Source: Blepharisma stoltei
Taxonomy: Eukaryota; Ciliophora; Heterotrichea; Heterotrichida; Blepharismidae
Direction of reading: 5' to 3'
Length of the DNA: 64,000 bases
Assembly (NCBI GenBank): GCA_914767885.1
Contig: CAJZBQ010000051.1
Coordinates: 504,001 to 568,000, forward strand
Of the stretch, positions 33,374 through 43,533 are shown in pieces. Under the pieces are notes generated by a model. That model saw nothing but the letters and a program-made list of their open reading frames with translations, made no database searches and had not been told where the DNA came from. Each line of letters opens with the position of its first letter. Position 1 is the stretch's first letter. A program made the translations under genes and the position numbers.

Positions 33374-33795
33374 ATGGTAAATGGCTACCGTAGGTACACT
33401 CAAGGTTTGTCGAAATTGGAAGAGTCGCTTACGTAAACTTTGGACCTGAAAAGGACAAATTGTGTGTGATTGTGGACGTCATCGACGGAAAAAGAGCTTT
33501 AGTGGATGGTGCAGCAACAGGAGTCCTTCGTCAACAAATGCCTTTTGCAAGACTTTCATTGACAGAATTCGTTCTTCCAGTTAAGCGAAACCAAACCTCT
33601 GCAAACGTTGCCAAGATTTTCAACGATTCCAACATATTATCCAAGTGGCAAGAGAGCACTCATGGCAAACAAATTGCATCTAGACTCAGAAGAGCAGAAC
33701 TCACAGATTTTGACAGATTCAAACTGATGGTGAACCAGAAGAAGAAGTCCGCATTGGTGAGAAAAGAGCTCAAAACCCTCAAGGCTAAACACTAA
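33374..33795 (+). CDS. RPL14: Ribosomal protein eL14
   Basis: 134 aa if a short first intron is removed. Large-subunit ribosomal protein eL14: RFVEIGRVAYVNFGPEKDKL, then VIVDVIDGKRALVDG, MPFARLSLTEFVL and a basic C-terminal helix (TDFDRFKLMVNQKKK). Only the AUG lies in exon 1: joining ATG to GTA-CAC-TCA-AGG gives MVHSRFVE, which matches the family start MV..RFVE. The long Ala/Lys tail of animal eL14 is absent. No IES. Confidence 0.93.
33377..33393 (+). other. Probable 17-nt intron in eL14
   Basis: GTAAATGGCTACCGTAG directly after the start ATG. Its length is unusual beside the 15-16 nt introns elsewhere, but it gives the conserved N terminus and a total length divisible by three. Confidence 0.65.
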
Positions 33796-33830
33796 TAGAT
33801 TAGTTTCTTAATTTGAATAAAAAAATCACT

Positions 33831-35519
33831 ATGTATGGCAGCAGTTATCAAGGCTCAGGAGTCAGACGTAAAAATTAAGTAGAGGACATTCAAGCATTAA
33901 ATTTGTATGCAGATTCAGCGCGGCAAAGAGAAAATCAGCAAAGGTCGCTGAGAACTGATGATATTCAAGGAGCACAAGCAAAAACGAGTTTTATGAAAAG
34001 AGCAAATTATGAAAACTCAGGGTCTGGATTGAATTTACCGAGCTACGCAGGGCAGGAAGTACCTCCTGCAGGAAGCAGAAAAGGAAGTGGATATAGGGCG
34101 AAAGCACCATTTGCTACATTCGAAGATGAGCCTGTCCAAGTGAAAAATCAAATAAATGAAGGGGGATTAGAAGAAATAAGAGGAGAAAATTTGAATCAAG
34201 GAGCAAATTTTGAAGCGGATCAAAGAATTATTGAAATGCCTAAAAATATTGCTGCAAATTTTTACGGAGTTACTCCACCTCAGAGTAGCGGAGTCTATCA
34301 AATTCCATATCAAAGCCAATCCCCTTACCAAAATCAGCCATCTTATCAGCCTGCGCTTCAAAATAACAGGCCAGTATCAAATGAGCAAGTTTACTCTAAA
34401 GATACTGCAAAGTTTTATGGAGTAACTCCTCCTCAAAGTGGATATCCTTCAAATTTTCCGAATGAGCAAGCTAATTTTCAAGCTCCTGAGCAAATCAATG
34501 ATCCCTTCAATGATAAAGATCTCGCCAAATTTTATGGAATCACCCCTCCACAATCAGGAAATAGAGCTAACTTATTTATGCAGAACCCTGATAATCTACC
34601 TCAATCAAGAGGCCCTATTAAGCCAAATTATGATATCCGAAACCCAGAGCTTAATTCTCAATCAAGAGGCTCAAATAAACCAGTTTATGATGCAGCTTAT
34701 AATAAAGATGCTGCTAGATTTTATGGCATTACTCCTCCGCAAACAGGTTCTCAAGCCAATGCCTATCCAAATTATAATCAAGATGTTTATTTCCAGAATC
34801 AGCCACCATCTCAAGGCCGTCAGCAAGTGCAGTTACTTTCTCAAGGCCGTCAGCAGGCTCAGTTGCCTTCTCAAGGCAATCAACAAACATATACCAACCC
34901 AGTTGATGAAGGTACAGATCCTATGCCTGAAAATCAAATCCAGTATTTTAACCAAGATTCGGGGTACGATAAAAATGCAGCTAGGTTTTATGGGATAACT
35001 CCTCCACCTACAGGAGGAAGAAGGAGTGAGACTTATCTGGAAAATAATCAATACCAGATTGAAAGCAATCAGTATGCACCTCCAATGAGTGGAGGAGGAA
35101 GAAGAAGCCTAAATGCTTATGAGCCAGAAGCAAATCCATATGTTCAATCAGTAGAGCAGAGATCAATGTCAGCTCATAAATTAGAGCCAAGAGCTATTTC
35201 TAGGAATTCACAATTACAAGCATCTTCTAATAATCAATATTATGGTAACGAAAATCCTATGCCATATATTGACTCTCAAAAAAGAAATCCTGAACCGTTT
35301 TATGGTAACCCACAAGGGTATAATGAAGTCTATAATGAAAACTTGCCTCAAGTGCCATCAGGAGAAAAACCAATTGATCCCGAATTCCAGTACGCCGCTG
35401 AAAAAATTGCTTCAGGCAGAAGAAGCACTCCAGCCCAAAGAGCTGATTTCCAGCCCCCTATGAATCAATACTCCAACCACCCTTCATCAAGAGCAAGCTC
35501 TAAAAAAATGCTTTATTAA
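33831..35519 (+). CDS. FYG-(V/I)-TPPQ repeat protein
   Basis: 557 aa after one intron. Rich in Gln, Asn, Pro, Tyr and Ser. About six copies of a motif of the form (A)(K/R/N)FYG(V/I)TPPQ(S/T)G occur between about residues 130 and 395, spaced 40-75 residues apart, often preceded by 'KD(A/L/T)A'. A GRRS motif (GGRRSLNA, GRRSTPA) recurs in the C-terminal half. Likely disordered. The repeated short linear motif suggests multivalent binding to one partner, but no family was recognised. Confidence 0.8.
33868..33882 (+). other. 15-nt intron in FYG-TPPQ repeat gene
   Basis: GTAAAAATTAAGTAG splits C|AG. It contains in-frame stops; removal joins GVR to QDIQALNLYADS. Confidence 0.92.
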
Positions 35520-35531
35520 AATTTAAAAATT

Positions 35532-36815
35532 TTAAACGCTATATAATTTTTGTATTTCTCTGATAATCTGTAGTTCTTCACTTCTCTTATCTTTTTCGTT
35601 GATATATTGATTTGACCAAGCTTCGCATTCAGTAACTTTATCATCTCTGGCCCTTTCCATAGATCCGCACTCTTCTCTCGCTTCTCTTTGCATGCGTCTT
35701 GACTCTTCTAAATCATCAGACAACTCTAAGGAATGCTTATCTAAGCTTTCCCTTATTTCTTTTAAATCAGAAATTACGGAACTTATAGAGTCTTTTAGCT
35801 CTTTATAGTCCTTTTCTCCTTCCAATTTTCTATCTATGAGTGACTTTAAGGATGCTTGATAGTCTTTTCTGATGTCAGTCATGATATCAATAAGTTTTAC
35901 AATACTATCTTGGTTTTCCGAAACCTCTAACAGTACATCAAGTGGAATTATTTCCATATGTGGGTGATTAGATTTCACTGATTGAGACTCTTGATCTGTG
36001 TATACCTTTTGCATATACTCTAGTGAGCTATCTATTGCGCTTAAAGCTTCTTCGTGCTCTTGATATTTCTTTTGCAGCTTCTCTGCATCAATTTTGGAAT
36101 TTCTATCCAAGCTCATTATTTCACCTTCAAAAAACCGGATTTCTTGGTCTTTTGCATTCCTTTTTTCTATTGTTGAATTGAAAAGTGGTTCCCTTTCTGC
36201 TTCAATCTGCTTACTCCCTGCCTTTATTGCCTTTATGAGCGATCAAAAATATTATTCACTCACTCAAGGGGTTAATGTTTTAAAAAATTATATATACATT
36301 TTATCATAATTTTTTTCAAAATTTGTAATAAAATGCAAGATGTTTGAAATTAAACAAAATTAACTAGAGATTTCATGATAATAATTATTACTTGTATATC
36401 AAAATAATTTCTTAAAAAATTTTGTTCGCTCACAGAGGGTGGGGTTTTTGGGCGAAAAATAGGGATTTTTTCAATGTTTTTGCTTGATTGCGGGGGGGTT
36501 AGCTCTTTCAATTTCACTATGCATGACTTCAATTGGTCTATCTAAAAACTCGATTTCAGCTTTGCATTCAGCAGCTCGTGTGACATTAAGCTGATCGTCT
36601 TTTCGCTGTTCATCTAGCAATTTGTTTGAAATTTCCTCAAGAAGAAGGATTACTTCTTCCGGTGGTTTGTCAGATGAGAGCTGTAAAGAAATCGTGCTAA
36701 GAATTTTACTTCCATATGGATTTTGGCTCAATTTTTGATAGTCAGGGAGCTCTTGAATGTTTTCAAATGTTCCAGATACTAGAACTGTTCCAGCTAGAAA
36801 TACCCAAATTAACAT
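35532..36815 (-). CDS. Trichocyst-matrix-like secreted coiled-coil protein (one IES)
   Basis: About 331 aa after removing 36214-36501. The signal peptide MLIWVFLAGTVLVSG is followed by a segment (QNPYGSKILSTISLQL, then PPEEVILLLEEI) that matches the conserved N-terminal block of ciliate extrusome core proteins (Paramecium tmp, Tetrahymena Grl). The rest is helical coiled coil, rich in Glu/Lys, with a few Cys (AAECKAEI, REECGSM, VTECEAW) as in that family. These proteins pack into the contents of secretory granules; in a heterotrich the granule could be the pigment or cortical granule. Excision joins SEIERA to KQIEAERE. Confidence 0.78.
36214..36501. mobile_element. Family A IES in trichocyst-matrix-like gene
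   Basis: 288 bp between TTA 36211-36213 and TTA 36499-36501. Diverged left end CTCCCTGCCTTTATTGCC; the right end has the GGGTGGGGTTTTTGGGC block of family A. Confidence 0.85.
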
Positions 36816-36988
36816 TTTAAATATAAATATTAACGGTATCTAAAACTGTTAAAATTATGGATATTGAATAAACTCCATTTACTGCTGAATTCTTATAAAA
36901 TTGAATTTTTCATAATGAAAACCTCAAAATTTGAAAAATAATCTCATTTATTACTGACATTGCCTGATACTTTGACCTTCTGTAATAA

Positions 36989-37639
36989 ATGGCAAACCCT
37001 GAATAGTAATTTTTATCAAGTGACTATCTCTTCAAGCTTCTCTTGATAGGAGACTCTGGAGTGGGAAAATCAAGTGTACTCCTTCGTTTCGCTGACAACA
37101 GCTACTCAGAGAGCTTTATCGCAACAATCGGAGTAGATTTTGTAAGTCCTATACAGAAAATTAAGACAATAGAAGTAGAGAACAAAGTGATCAAACTTCA
37201 AATCTGGGACACTGCAGGCCAAGAGAAATTCCGCACAATTACTTCTTCTTACTACCGAGGTGCTCATGGTATCATTATTGTGTACGATGTAACCAACAGA
37301 GAATCATTTGATAATGTGAAGAACTGGATAAATGAAATAACGAGATACGCCAGTGAAAATGTCAACCGCTTATTAGTGGGAAACAAATCGGACTTGGAAG
37401 GTAAAAAAGTTGTCACTTATGAGGAAGGAAAAGAACTGGCTGATTCTTTAGGAATAAATTTTATTGAAACTTCAGCCAAAACAGCTTCGAATGTCGAACA
37501 ATCATTTTTAAGAATGGCTGGGGAAATCAAAGGAAGAATTGCATCAGCAGGCTCAAAGACAACTGGGGCCCAACCCAAGGGACAAAGATTGGCGGGACCA
37601 GGAAAATCGATAACCCAAAAGAAAAATAGCTGCTGCTAA
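36989..37639 (+). CDS. RAB1: Rab1/Ypt1-family small GTPase
   Basis: 206 aa after two 15-nt introns. Rab1 controls ER-to-Golgi transport. All G motifs are present: GDSGVGKSS, switch [20 protein letters not shown] (GNKSDLEG) and SAK (ETSAKTA). The N terminus [15 protein letters not shown] is Rab1-like, and the C-terminal CC allows double geranylgeranylation. Without the second intron the protein would carry a five-residue insert (VSPIQ) after GVDF; with it, GVDFKIKTIE matches Rab1 exactly. The TAA stop codon doubles as the left border of the IES that follows. Confidence 0.95.
37006..37020 (+). other. 15-nt intron 1 of Rab1
   Basis: GTAATTTTTATCAAG splits TA|T. Removal joins MANPE to YDYLFKLLL. 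Confidence 0.95.
37142..37156 (+). other. Cryptic in-frame 15-nt intron 2 of Rab1
   Basis: GTAAGTCCTATACAG has no stop and a length divisible by three. Its removal restores the invariant spacing between GVDF and KIKTIE. Confidence 0.88.
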
Positions 37640-37932
37640 CTATCCCCCTCTGTGAGCAACAGAAGACTTTTTTCGCTTGCGGAGGAGGTTATTAAAAATT
37701 TTATATATAAATCTTCTAGATAATTTTTTAAAAAATCGTCAATTCGAAATAATTTCAAAGCAAATATTAATTGTTTAAAATTAAAATGAATAAGCTGCAG
37801 ATTTCGTATAATAATTATCACTTATATATCAAACAACTTTTACATAAAAAAAATTTTTTGTTCGCTCACGTAGTGTGGGTTGTACGAAAAAATAGAATTT
37901 TTCTAATGTTTTATTTTTAGGAGGGGGAGTAA
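37640..37932. mobile_element. Family A IES bordering the Rab1 stop codon
   Basis: 293 bp between TAA 37637-37639 (the Rab1 stop) and TAA 37930-37932. Ends CTATCCCCCTCTGTGAGC and TTTAGGAGGGGGAG. The stop is kept with or without excision. Confidence 0.85.
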
Positions 37933-37962
37933 GGGTAAATAATTCATTACTTTTAACATTAA

Positions 37963-40900
37963 TTAAGAAGATCTTGGAGATCTTGATTGGAGCTTTGCAA
38001 TCAGAGATGTAAGGGCTTGGCCTGACCGTCTAGACTTGAAAAGATTGTCCGTACTGATAGTAGATGAGCTGTCCATTGAGGTGTGCATTTTAACAGTCTT
38101 GGATTTTGGGGTGACAAATAAGTTCGATTCACTTTCTTCATCTTTATCGAGTCCTGGAGAATTATAATTAGGGGCTGTTAAAACTGCCGATCTTGAAAGT
38201 CTAGATGGGCTCATTTTATCACGGAGCTCTTTGATTTCGCTTTCTTTTCTTTTGAGCTCGCTGGTAAGCTGCTGAATGGTATAATCTTTTTCCAAAGAAT
38301 TTGAATTTGATAAACCATCGTTTTCAAGAATAATGTCTGATAAAGATAAAATATACTCTTTTAGCGAAGAAAATTGTTCTTTTTCTAGGTGCTTATAAGA
38401 TTTTCTAGGAAGGGCTTCTTTGTTTTCTAACTACCCTTTAATTGGAACAAACAATTCTTTTCCAATTTAAGAGGGTTAATTTCCTTTAAAAATATATTTA
38501 AAAAATAATTTAAAAAATTAATTTATAAGTGTGAAAACTGTTTAAATAGCATTCTATTTGAATTTTGTCTATTAAATTGGGTCAAAACTAACTTTACAAA
38601 AATTAATAATTTAATCTTTAATTTTTTTTTTAAAAAATAAAAACTGAGTGCAATACTCTGAATTTTAATTTATTTTTATGAAGAATTAAATAAAAAAATT
38701 AATTGATTCAGTGTTCAAACTGTTTATATAGCTAATTTATAAAAATTAATATTTTTAAAACAATAAAATTTCCTGAATTTTATTCCAATTTAAAGGGCTA
38801 AAGCACCCAAAAAATGCAAATTTTACCGATGTTATTCCAATTTAAAGGGGGGAGTAAGTTAAGTTTACGTGATTTTTTTGATTTGCTTTTGGCTTCAATT
38901 TCTCTCCTGAATCTTTCCTGGAAAACTTTTGATTTTTTCAAAGATGGAAAATGCTTATTCCATCCTTTTGATTTGCGAGCAAAAAGCCTTGCATGTTAAG
39001 CAAGGAGATTTTATTCAAAATTATGTAAAACAAGTTTTTGAGGTTTTTTTAAAATTCCAATTTGTGGACATTTAAGTAAAATTTAGATTAATTTATAAAA
39101 TTTACGTTTTTAAGATATAGCTTATATCCCTTTTATAGATTTTTTTATCGAGCAAAATGTACTGGATTATTGAACGACCAAGAAAAACTCTATTAAAGGA
39201 ACGAGTTGGATATCTATATCAGAAAGTGCTAAAAGTGACATGTCAAAAAATGGTGACAAGTCTGAAAAAAGTTGGCAAGTAAACGCGCCAATTTTAAAAA
39301 TGGATTTATTATTAAAATAATTTAAAACTTAAGATACCCAATTAGACAGAAGATATAATTGCACATTATATATTGGCTTTAAATATTTTGATTTATATAT
39401 ATATTTAAATTTAATATTAAAATTTAATAATAGTTGTAAAAATCAAAATTTTGCAACTCAATGTGCATTTTTCCGGCTCGATAGAATTTCTTTCTTTTAT
39501 GCTAATTTATTTATGAAGACTAGAGCTATAATTTGCAAAGTGCGTGGCTTGCGATTCTCAATATATAAAAAGCTCTTATCGACTCATATGAGAAGTATTT
39601 AGCAAAAATTCAATATGGTTTATAAGTGAAAATCAAAAAACTTGCAACCCAATGTGCATTTTTCCGGCTCGATAGAATTTCTTTCTTTTATGCTAATTTA
39701 TTTATGAAGACTAGAGCTATAATTTGCAAAGTGCGTGGCTTGTGATTTTAAATATATACGAAGTTCTTATCGACTCATATGAGAAGTGTTTAGCAAAAAA
39801 TTCAATATGGCTTATAAGTGAAAATCAAAAACTTGCAACTCGATGTGCATTTTTCCGGCTCGATAGAATTTCTTTATTTTATGCTAATTTATTTATGAAG
39901 ACTAGAGTTATAATTTGCAAAGTGCGTGGCTTGCGATTCTCAATATATACGAAGTTCTTATCGACTCATATGAGAAGTACTTAGCAAAAATTCAATATGG
40001 CTTATAATTGAAAATCAAAAACTTGCAACTCAATGTGCATTTTTCCGGCTCGATAAGTGCGTGGCTTGTGATAAGTGAAAATTAAAAACTTGCGACTCGA
40101 TGTGCATTTTTCCGACTCGATGGAATTTCTTTATTTTATACTAATTTATATATGAAGACTAGAGTTATAATTTGCAAAGTGCGTGGCTTGTGTATCTCAA
40201 TATATAAAAAGTTCTGATCGACTCATATGAAAAATACTTACTTCCCCCCCCCCCCCCTCCGTGAGCGAACAAAACCATTAGAAAAATCGCCATTTTTTGA
40301 CCAAAAACCCACCCTCCGTGAGTGAACAAAAATTTTTTTAATAGAAAAAATTTTAATGGAAAAAAAATTTTGATATATAAGTGATAATTAGTATAATGAA
40401 ATCTAGAGCTAATTCTGTTTAATTTTAAACAAATTGCGTTTTAAAACATAAATTTTGCAAATTAAATTAATATTTGCTTCCCAATTTTTTTGCAAATTAG
40501 GATTTTTTTTAAATTTCGAAAAAAATATTGTTTATAAAATTTATATATAAATTTTTTTTTTAAAAAAAAAAATTAACCCCCCTCCGTGAGCGAACAAAAT
40601 TTTTTTTGTTCGCTCACGGAGGGGGGGGGGGGAGTTAGCAAAAATTCAATATGGTTTATAATTGAAAATCAAAAACTTGCAACTCAATGTGCATTTTTTC
40701 CGGCTCGATAGAATTTCTTTATTTTATGTTAATTTATTTATGAAGACTAAAGCTATAATTTGCAAAGTGCGTGACTTGTGATTTTAAATATACAAAACTG
40801 TTCTCATCGACTCATATGAGAAGTATTTAGCAAAAATTCAATATGGCTTATAAGTGAAAATCAAAAACTTGCAACTCGATGTGCATTTTTCCGGCTCGAT

Positions 40901-43533
40901 AGAATTTCTTTATTTTATGCTAATTTATTTATGAAGACTAAAGCTATAATTTGCAAAGTGCGTGGCTTGTGTATATCAATATATAAAAAGTTCTTATCGA
41001 CTCATATGAGAAGTATTTAGCAAAAATTCAATATGGTTTATAAGTGAAAATCATAAACTTGAAATACGATGTGCATTTTTTTCCGGCTCGATGAAAATTC
41101 TTTATTTTATGCTAATTTATTTATGAAGACTAGAGCTATAATTTGCAAAGTGCGTGGCTTGTGATTTTAAATATATAAGAAGTTCTTATCGACTCATATG
41201 AGAAGTACTTAGCAAAAATTCAATATGGCTTGTAAGTGAAAATCAAAAACTTGCACATCGATGTGCATTTTTCCGGCTCGATAGAATTTCTTTATTTTAT
41301 GCTAATTATTTATGAAGACTAGAGCTATAATTTGCAAAGTGCGTGGCTTGTGATTTTAAATATATAAGAAGTTCTTATCGACTCATATGATGTGTGCTTA
41401 GCATAATTAATAATTGATTAAAATTAAAATATCTTAAGTTTTAAATTATTTTAATAATAAATCCATTTTAAAAATTGGCGTGTTTACTTGTCAACTTTTT
41501 TTTAGACTTGTCACCATTTTTTGACATGTCACTTTTTAGCACTTCCTGATATAGATATCTAGCCCGTTCCTTTAATAGAGTCTCTCTTGGTCGTTCAATA
41601 ATCCAGTACATTTTGCTCGATAAAGAAATCTATAAAGGGGTATGAGCTATATAGGCTATAAGTTTTTCCTTGTAACAGCTCTATAAGACCATGTTTGACC
41701 ACGATGTTTTTTTTGGTCCGGCCAAAATAAAAAATCCGTGGATAAATCACGGCTTTATTGGGCTAGTCTAAGGAAAAGCCTATATCTAAAATATAATAGA
41801 ATTAGCTGAAGATTTCATCAATAATCATAATCATCAATTATTAGAATAAAATTCATTTTGTATAAAAATTTTATATTAAAACATTATTTTCTTGCTAACG
41901 ACGAGGGCTATAATAGGGATTTTTTTAATGGTTTTTATCTAATAAAAAGGAGTTAACAGATTTTAACAGAGATCGCAGTGAAACAAACTCCCATTTAACA
42001 CATGATAAAAGATGATAAGCATCTTCATCTGAAATATGGTAAGGGTGCTGCTCGCATCATTTTCCTATAATGTTTAAAACTTGATCTTCTGAATTTACAT
42101 TTAGATATTTATAAGAAAGCATTGCTTCTAGCTTGTCTCTGGGAAGCAACCTCAAATCTTCAGCTTCTAAAGATATATCTGGATTTCTTGCAATGTGCTG
42201 TAATAAAACTGAATAAAGGTACTCAATTTTCCCAAATAATCTTAGCTTCATCATTGATGTTTCTTGAGGACTAAATGGAGATATTGATCTTATAATAGAC
42301 TGACTCCTTTCTCTAAAAGAGAATAAGACCTTTGGAAAATTCCTATTTCAGAAAATTAGCCTCTTTAAGAGCGAACAAATTACATTTCTAATATAATTTT
42401 TATATAAAATATTTATTTATATAATTAATAATTGCTATAGCAAGATCTTTAGCTATTTCTATTAAAATTTACACAGACTAAATTCTTAAAAATACATTTA
42501 AAAATATTTGGAAATTAGGATTATTAAAATTCAGAAAAAGATTTTATAATATATTTAAAAAAATTAACCCCTACAAAGCGAAAAAATTCTTGCTCGCTCT
42601 TCCTGTGGAGTGAGTTTTTGAATCCAATAGCAGAGGAACTAGCTTAGGCTTCAGCTGAATTTTTTCATCTTCAGTTTGTATAAGTAACGAAAGTGTGACT
42701 ATACAATCTTTAGAAAATATTTCTCCAGACTGTACATACTTTATGGAAATTTCGCATCTATTTTCATGCTCAAAACTTCATATACACAATACTCATTCAG
42801 ACTCTCCAATCATAAACGTCTTTGATTCCTTATAAAAGTTTCCCGAAGTAAAATCAGAAATTTCCCACTCAAAAATAGGGATTTCACAATCAAAGTTTTC
42901 AGTGATCCTTTTTTCTTCAATTTCTAATAGATTCACAAAGCCAGTTGCATTATGCAGAGCTTTTATTTTTTCAAGGATAAAAGAATTATCTGTATTAGAA
43001 ATCCTCAGAGTCCTGCCCATTGAATATCTCATAACATCCTCAATTAGTTTGTGATCCATTCCTTCTATAACACTTTGAAACTGAGAGAAGATGTAATGAG
43101 AGTTTTCTGCTATGAACAATAAGCAGCTGTGATAAAGTTCAAACCAGCATTCAGATTTAGAATTCGATAACTTGGTAAATGCATCCTGAAGGAATAGCAA
43201 AACACTGTCTTTGGTTAAATGTGGGATTATGCAGTCAACGATTAATGACTTTTGTAACTCTTCATCTTGAAAAAAGTCTGCAGTCCACAGCAGCTTCCGA
43301 GCGGTTTGAGAGTCTGTTTTTGGAAGCTTTGAAGACTCTATGTAAGAGAGATAGAGATGAAATGCAGCACTTGACATTCAGTCAGGCAAGTATATTCGAA
43401 CTTCTGGATAAGTCTCTGATCCAGTCAGGATTTCTTGGAAATAAGGCTTTTTAAGTAGGGTGTCTTTGTGGATTTTTAATAATTCGTTTTCTACGACAAA
43501 GCAAACCAGATTGGAAACTTCAATTTGAGACAT
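37963..43533 (-). CDS. BTB-BACK domain protein with C-terminal coiled coil (three insertions)
   Basis: Roughly 612 aa. The N-terminal BTB domain starts SQIEVSNLVCFVVENELLKI, followed by HKDTLLKKPYFQEILTG. A middle domain and a BACK-like region follow (LEAMLSYKYLNVNSEDQVLNII, GKWCEQHP, LLSCVKWEFVSLRSLL). Then comes a basic coiled coil (VFQERFRREIEAKSKSKK; LEKDYTIQQLTSELKRKESE) and a Ser-rich tail. BTB-BACK proteins often act as Cullin-3 adaptors; no Kelch repeats are seen here. Inserts: 42304-42613, 38999-41955 and 38431-38857. Simple TTA excision of the 3-kb insert leaves the two flanking frames one step out of register. An additional intron of length 14, 17 or 23 (a GT...AG candidate is present) would mend it. 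The gene model there is therefore uncertain. Confidence 0.78.
38431..38857. mobile_element. Family B IES lying within a 15-nt intron
   Basis: 427 bp between TAA 38428-38430 and TAA 38855-38857. Ends CTACCCTTTAATTGGAAC and ATTCCAATTTAAAGGGGG, with an extra inner end copy near 38785. After excision the minus strand reads a 15-nt GTAAACTTAACTTAG, a well-formed intron assembled from both flanks (38868-38858 plus 38430-38427). Confidence 0.82.
39126..39335. repeat. Left long terminal inverted repeat of foldback element
   Basis: About 210 bp, inverted relative to 41428-41642 with few mismatches. Shared landmarks: TTTGCTCGAT, GGTCGTTCAATAATCCAG, TGACATGTCA, AAATTATTTTAATAATAAA. No transposase frame lies between the repeats. 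Confidence 0.9.
39440..41400 (+). repeat. Tandem array of about 190-bp units inside foldback element
   Basis: At least eight full or partial units, period 190-191 bp (starts near 39451, 39642, 39833, 40023, then 40090 after a short unit, and further copies after the nested IES at about 40676, 40869, 41059, 41250). Each carries GTGCATTTTTCCGGCTCGAT, CAAAGTGCGTGGCTTG and the perfect palindrome CTCATATGAG. Units differ by a few percent. No coding frame is conserved. Confidence 0.92.
40241..40637. mobile_element. Family A IES nested in the tandem array
   Basis: 397 bp between TTA 40238-40240 and TTA 40635-40637, inserted in a repeat unit (…AATACTTA / GCAAAAATTC). Termini are perfect: CCCCCCTCCGTGAGCGAAC and its mirror. 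Nearly identical over its length to 57395-57784, so it is a young copy. Confidence 0.95.
41428..41642. repeat. Right long terminal inverted repeat of foldback element
   Basis: Inverted partner of 39126-39335; see that entry. Confidence 0.9.
42304..42613. mobile_element. Family A IES with TGA borders in BTB-BACK gene
   Basis: 310 bp between TGA 42301-42303 and TGA 42611-42613. Diverged ends CTCCTTTCTCTAAAAGAG and GCTCGCTCTTCCTGTGGAG. Excision joins LDSKT to QSIIRSISPF. Confidence 0.84.

Larger units (their letters stand above)
38999..41955. mobile_element. 2.96-kb compound IES: family A shell holding a foldback element
   Basis: Bordered by TTA at 38996-38998 and 41953-41955. The outer about 120 bp at the left (to about 39125) and 165 bp at the right (from about 41790) match the two halves of a family A element (…AAAATTTACGTTTTTAAGATAT / AATATAATAGAATTAGC…). 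Between them sits a foldback element (39126-41642) and a small inverted block (about 41648-41790, arms ATATAGGCTATAAG… / …AAGCCTATATC). Confidence 0.8.

Noticed and set aside
39440-41400. CRISPR-like array
   Set aside because: Units are about 190 bp and repeat as a whole, without short repeats and variable spacers; the genome is eukaryotic.
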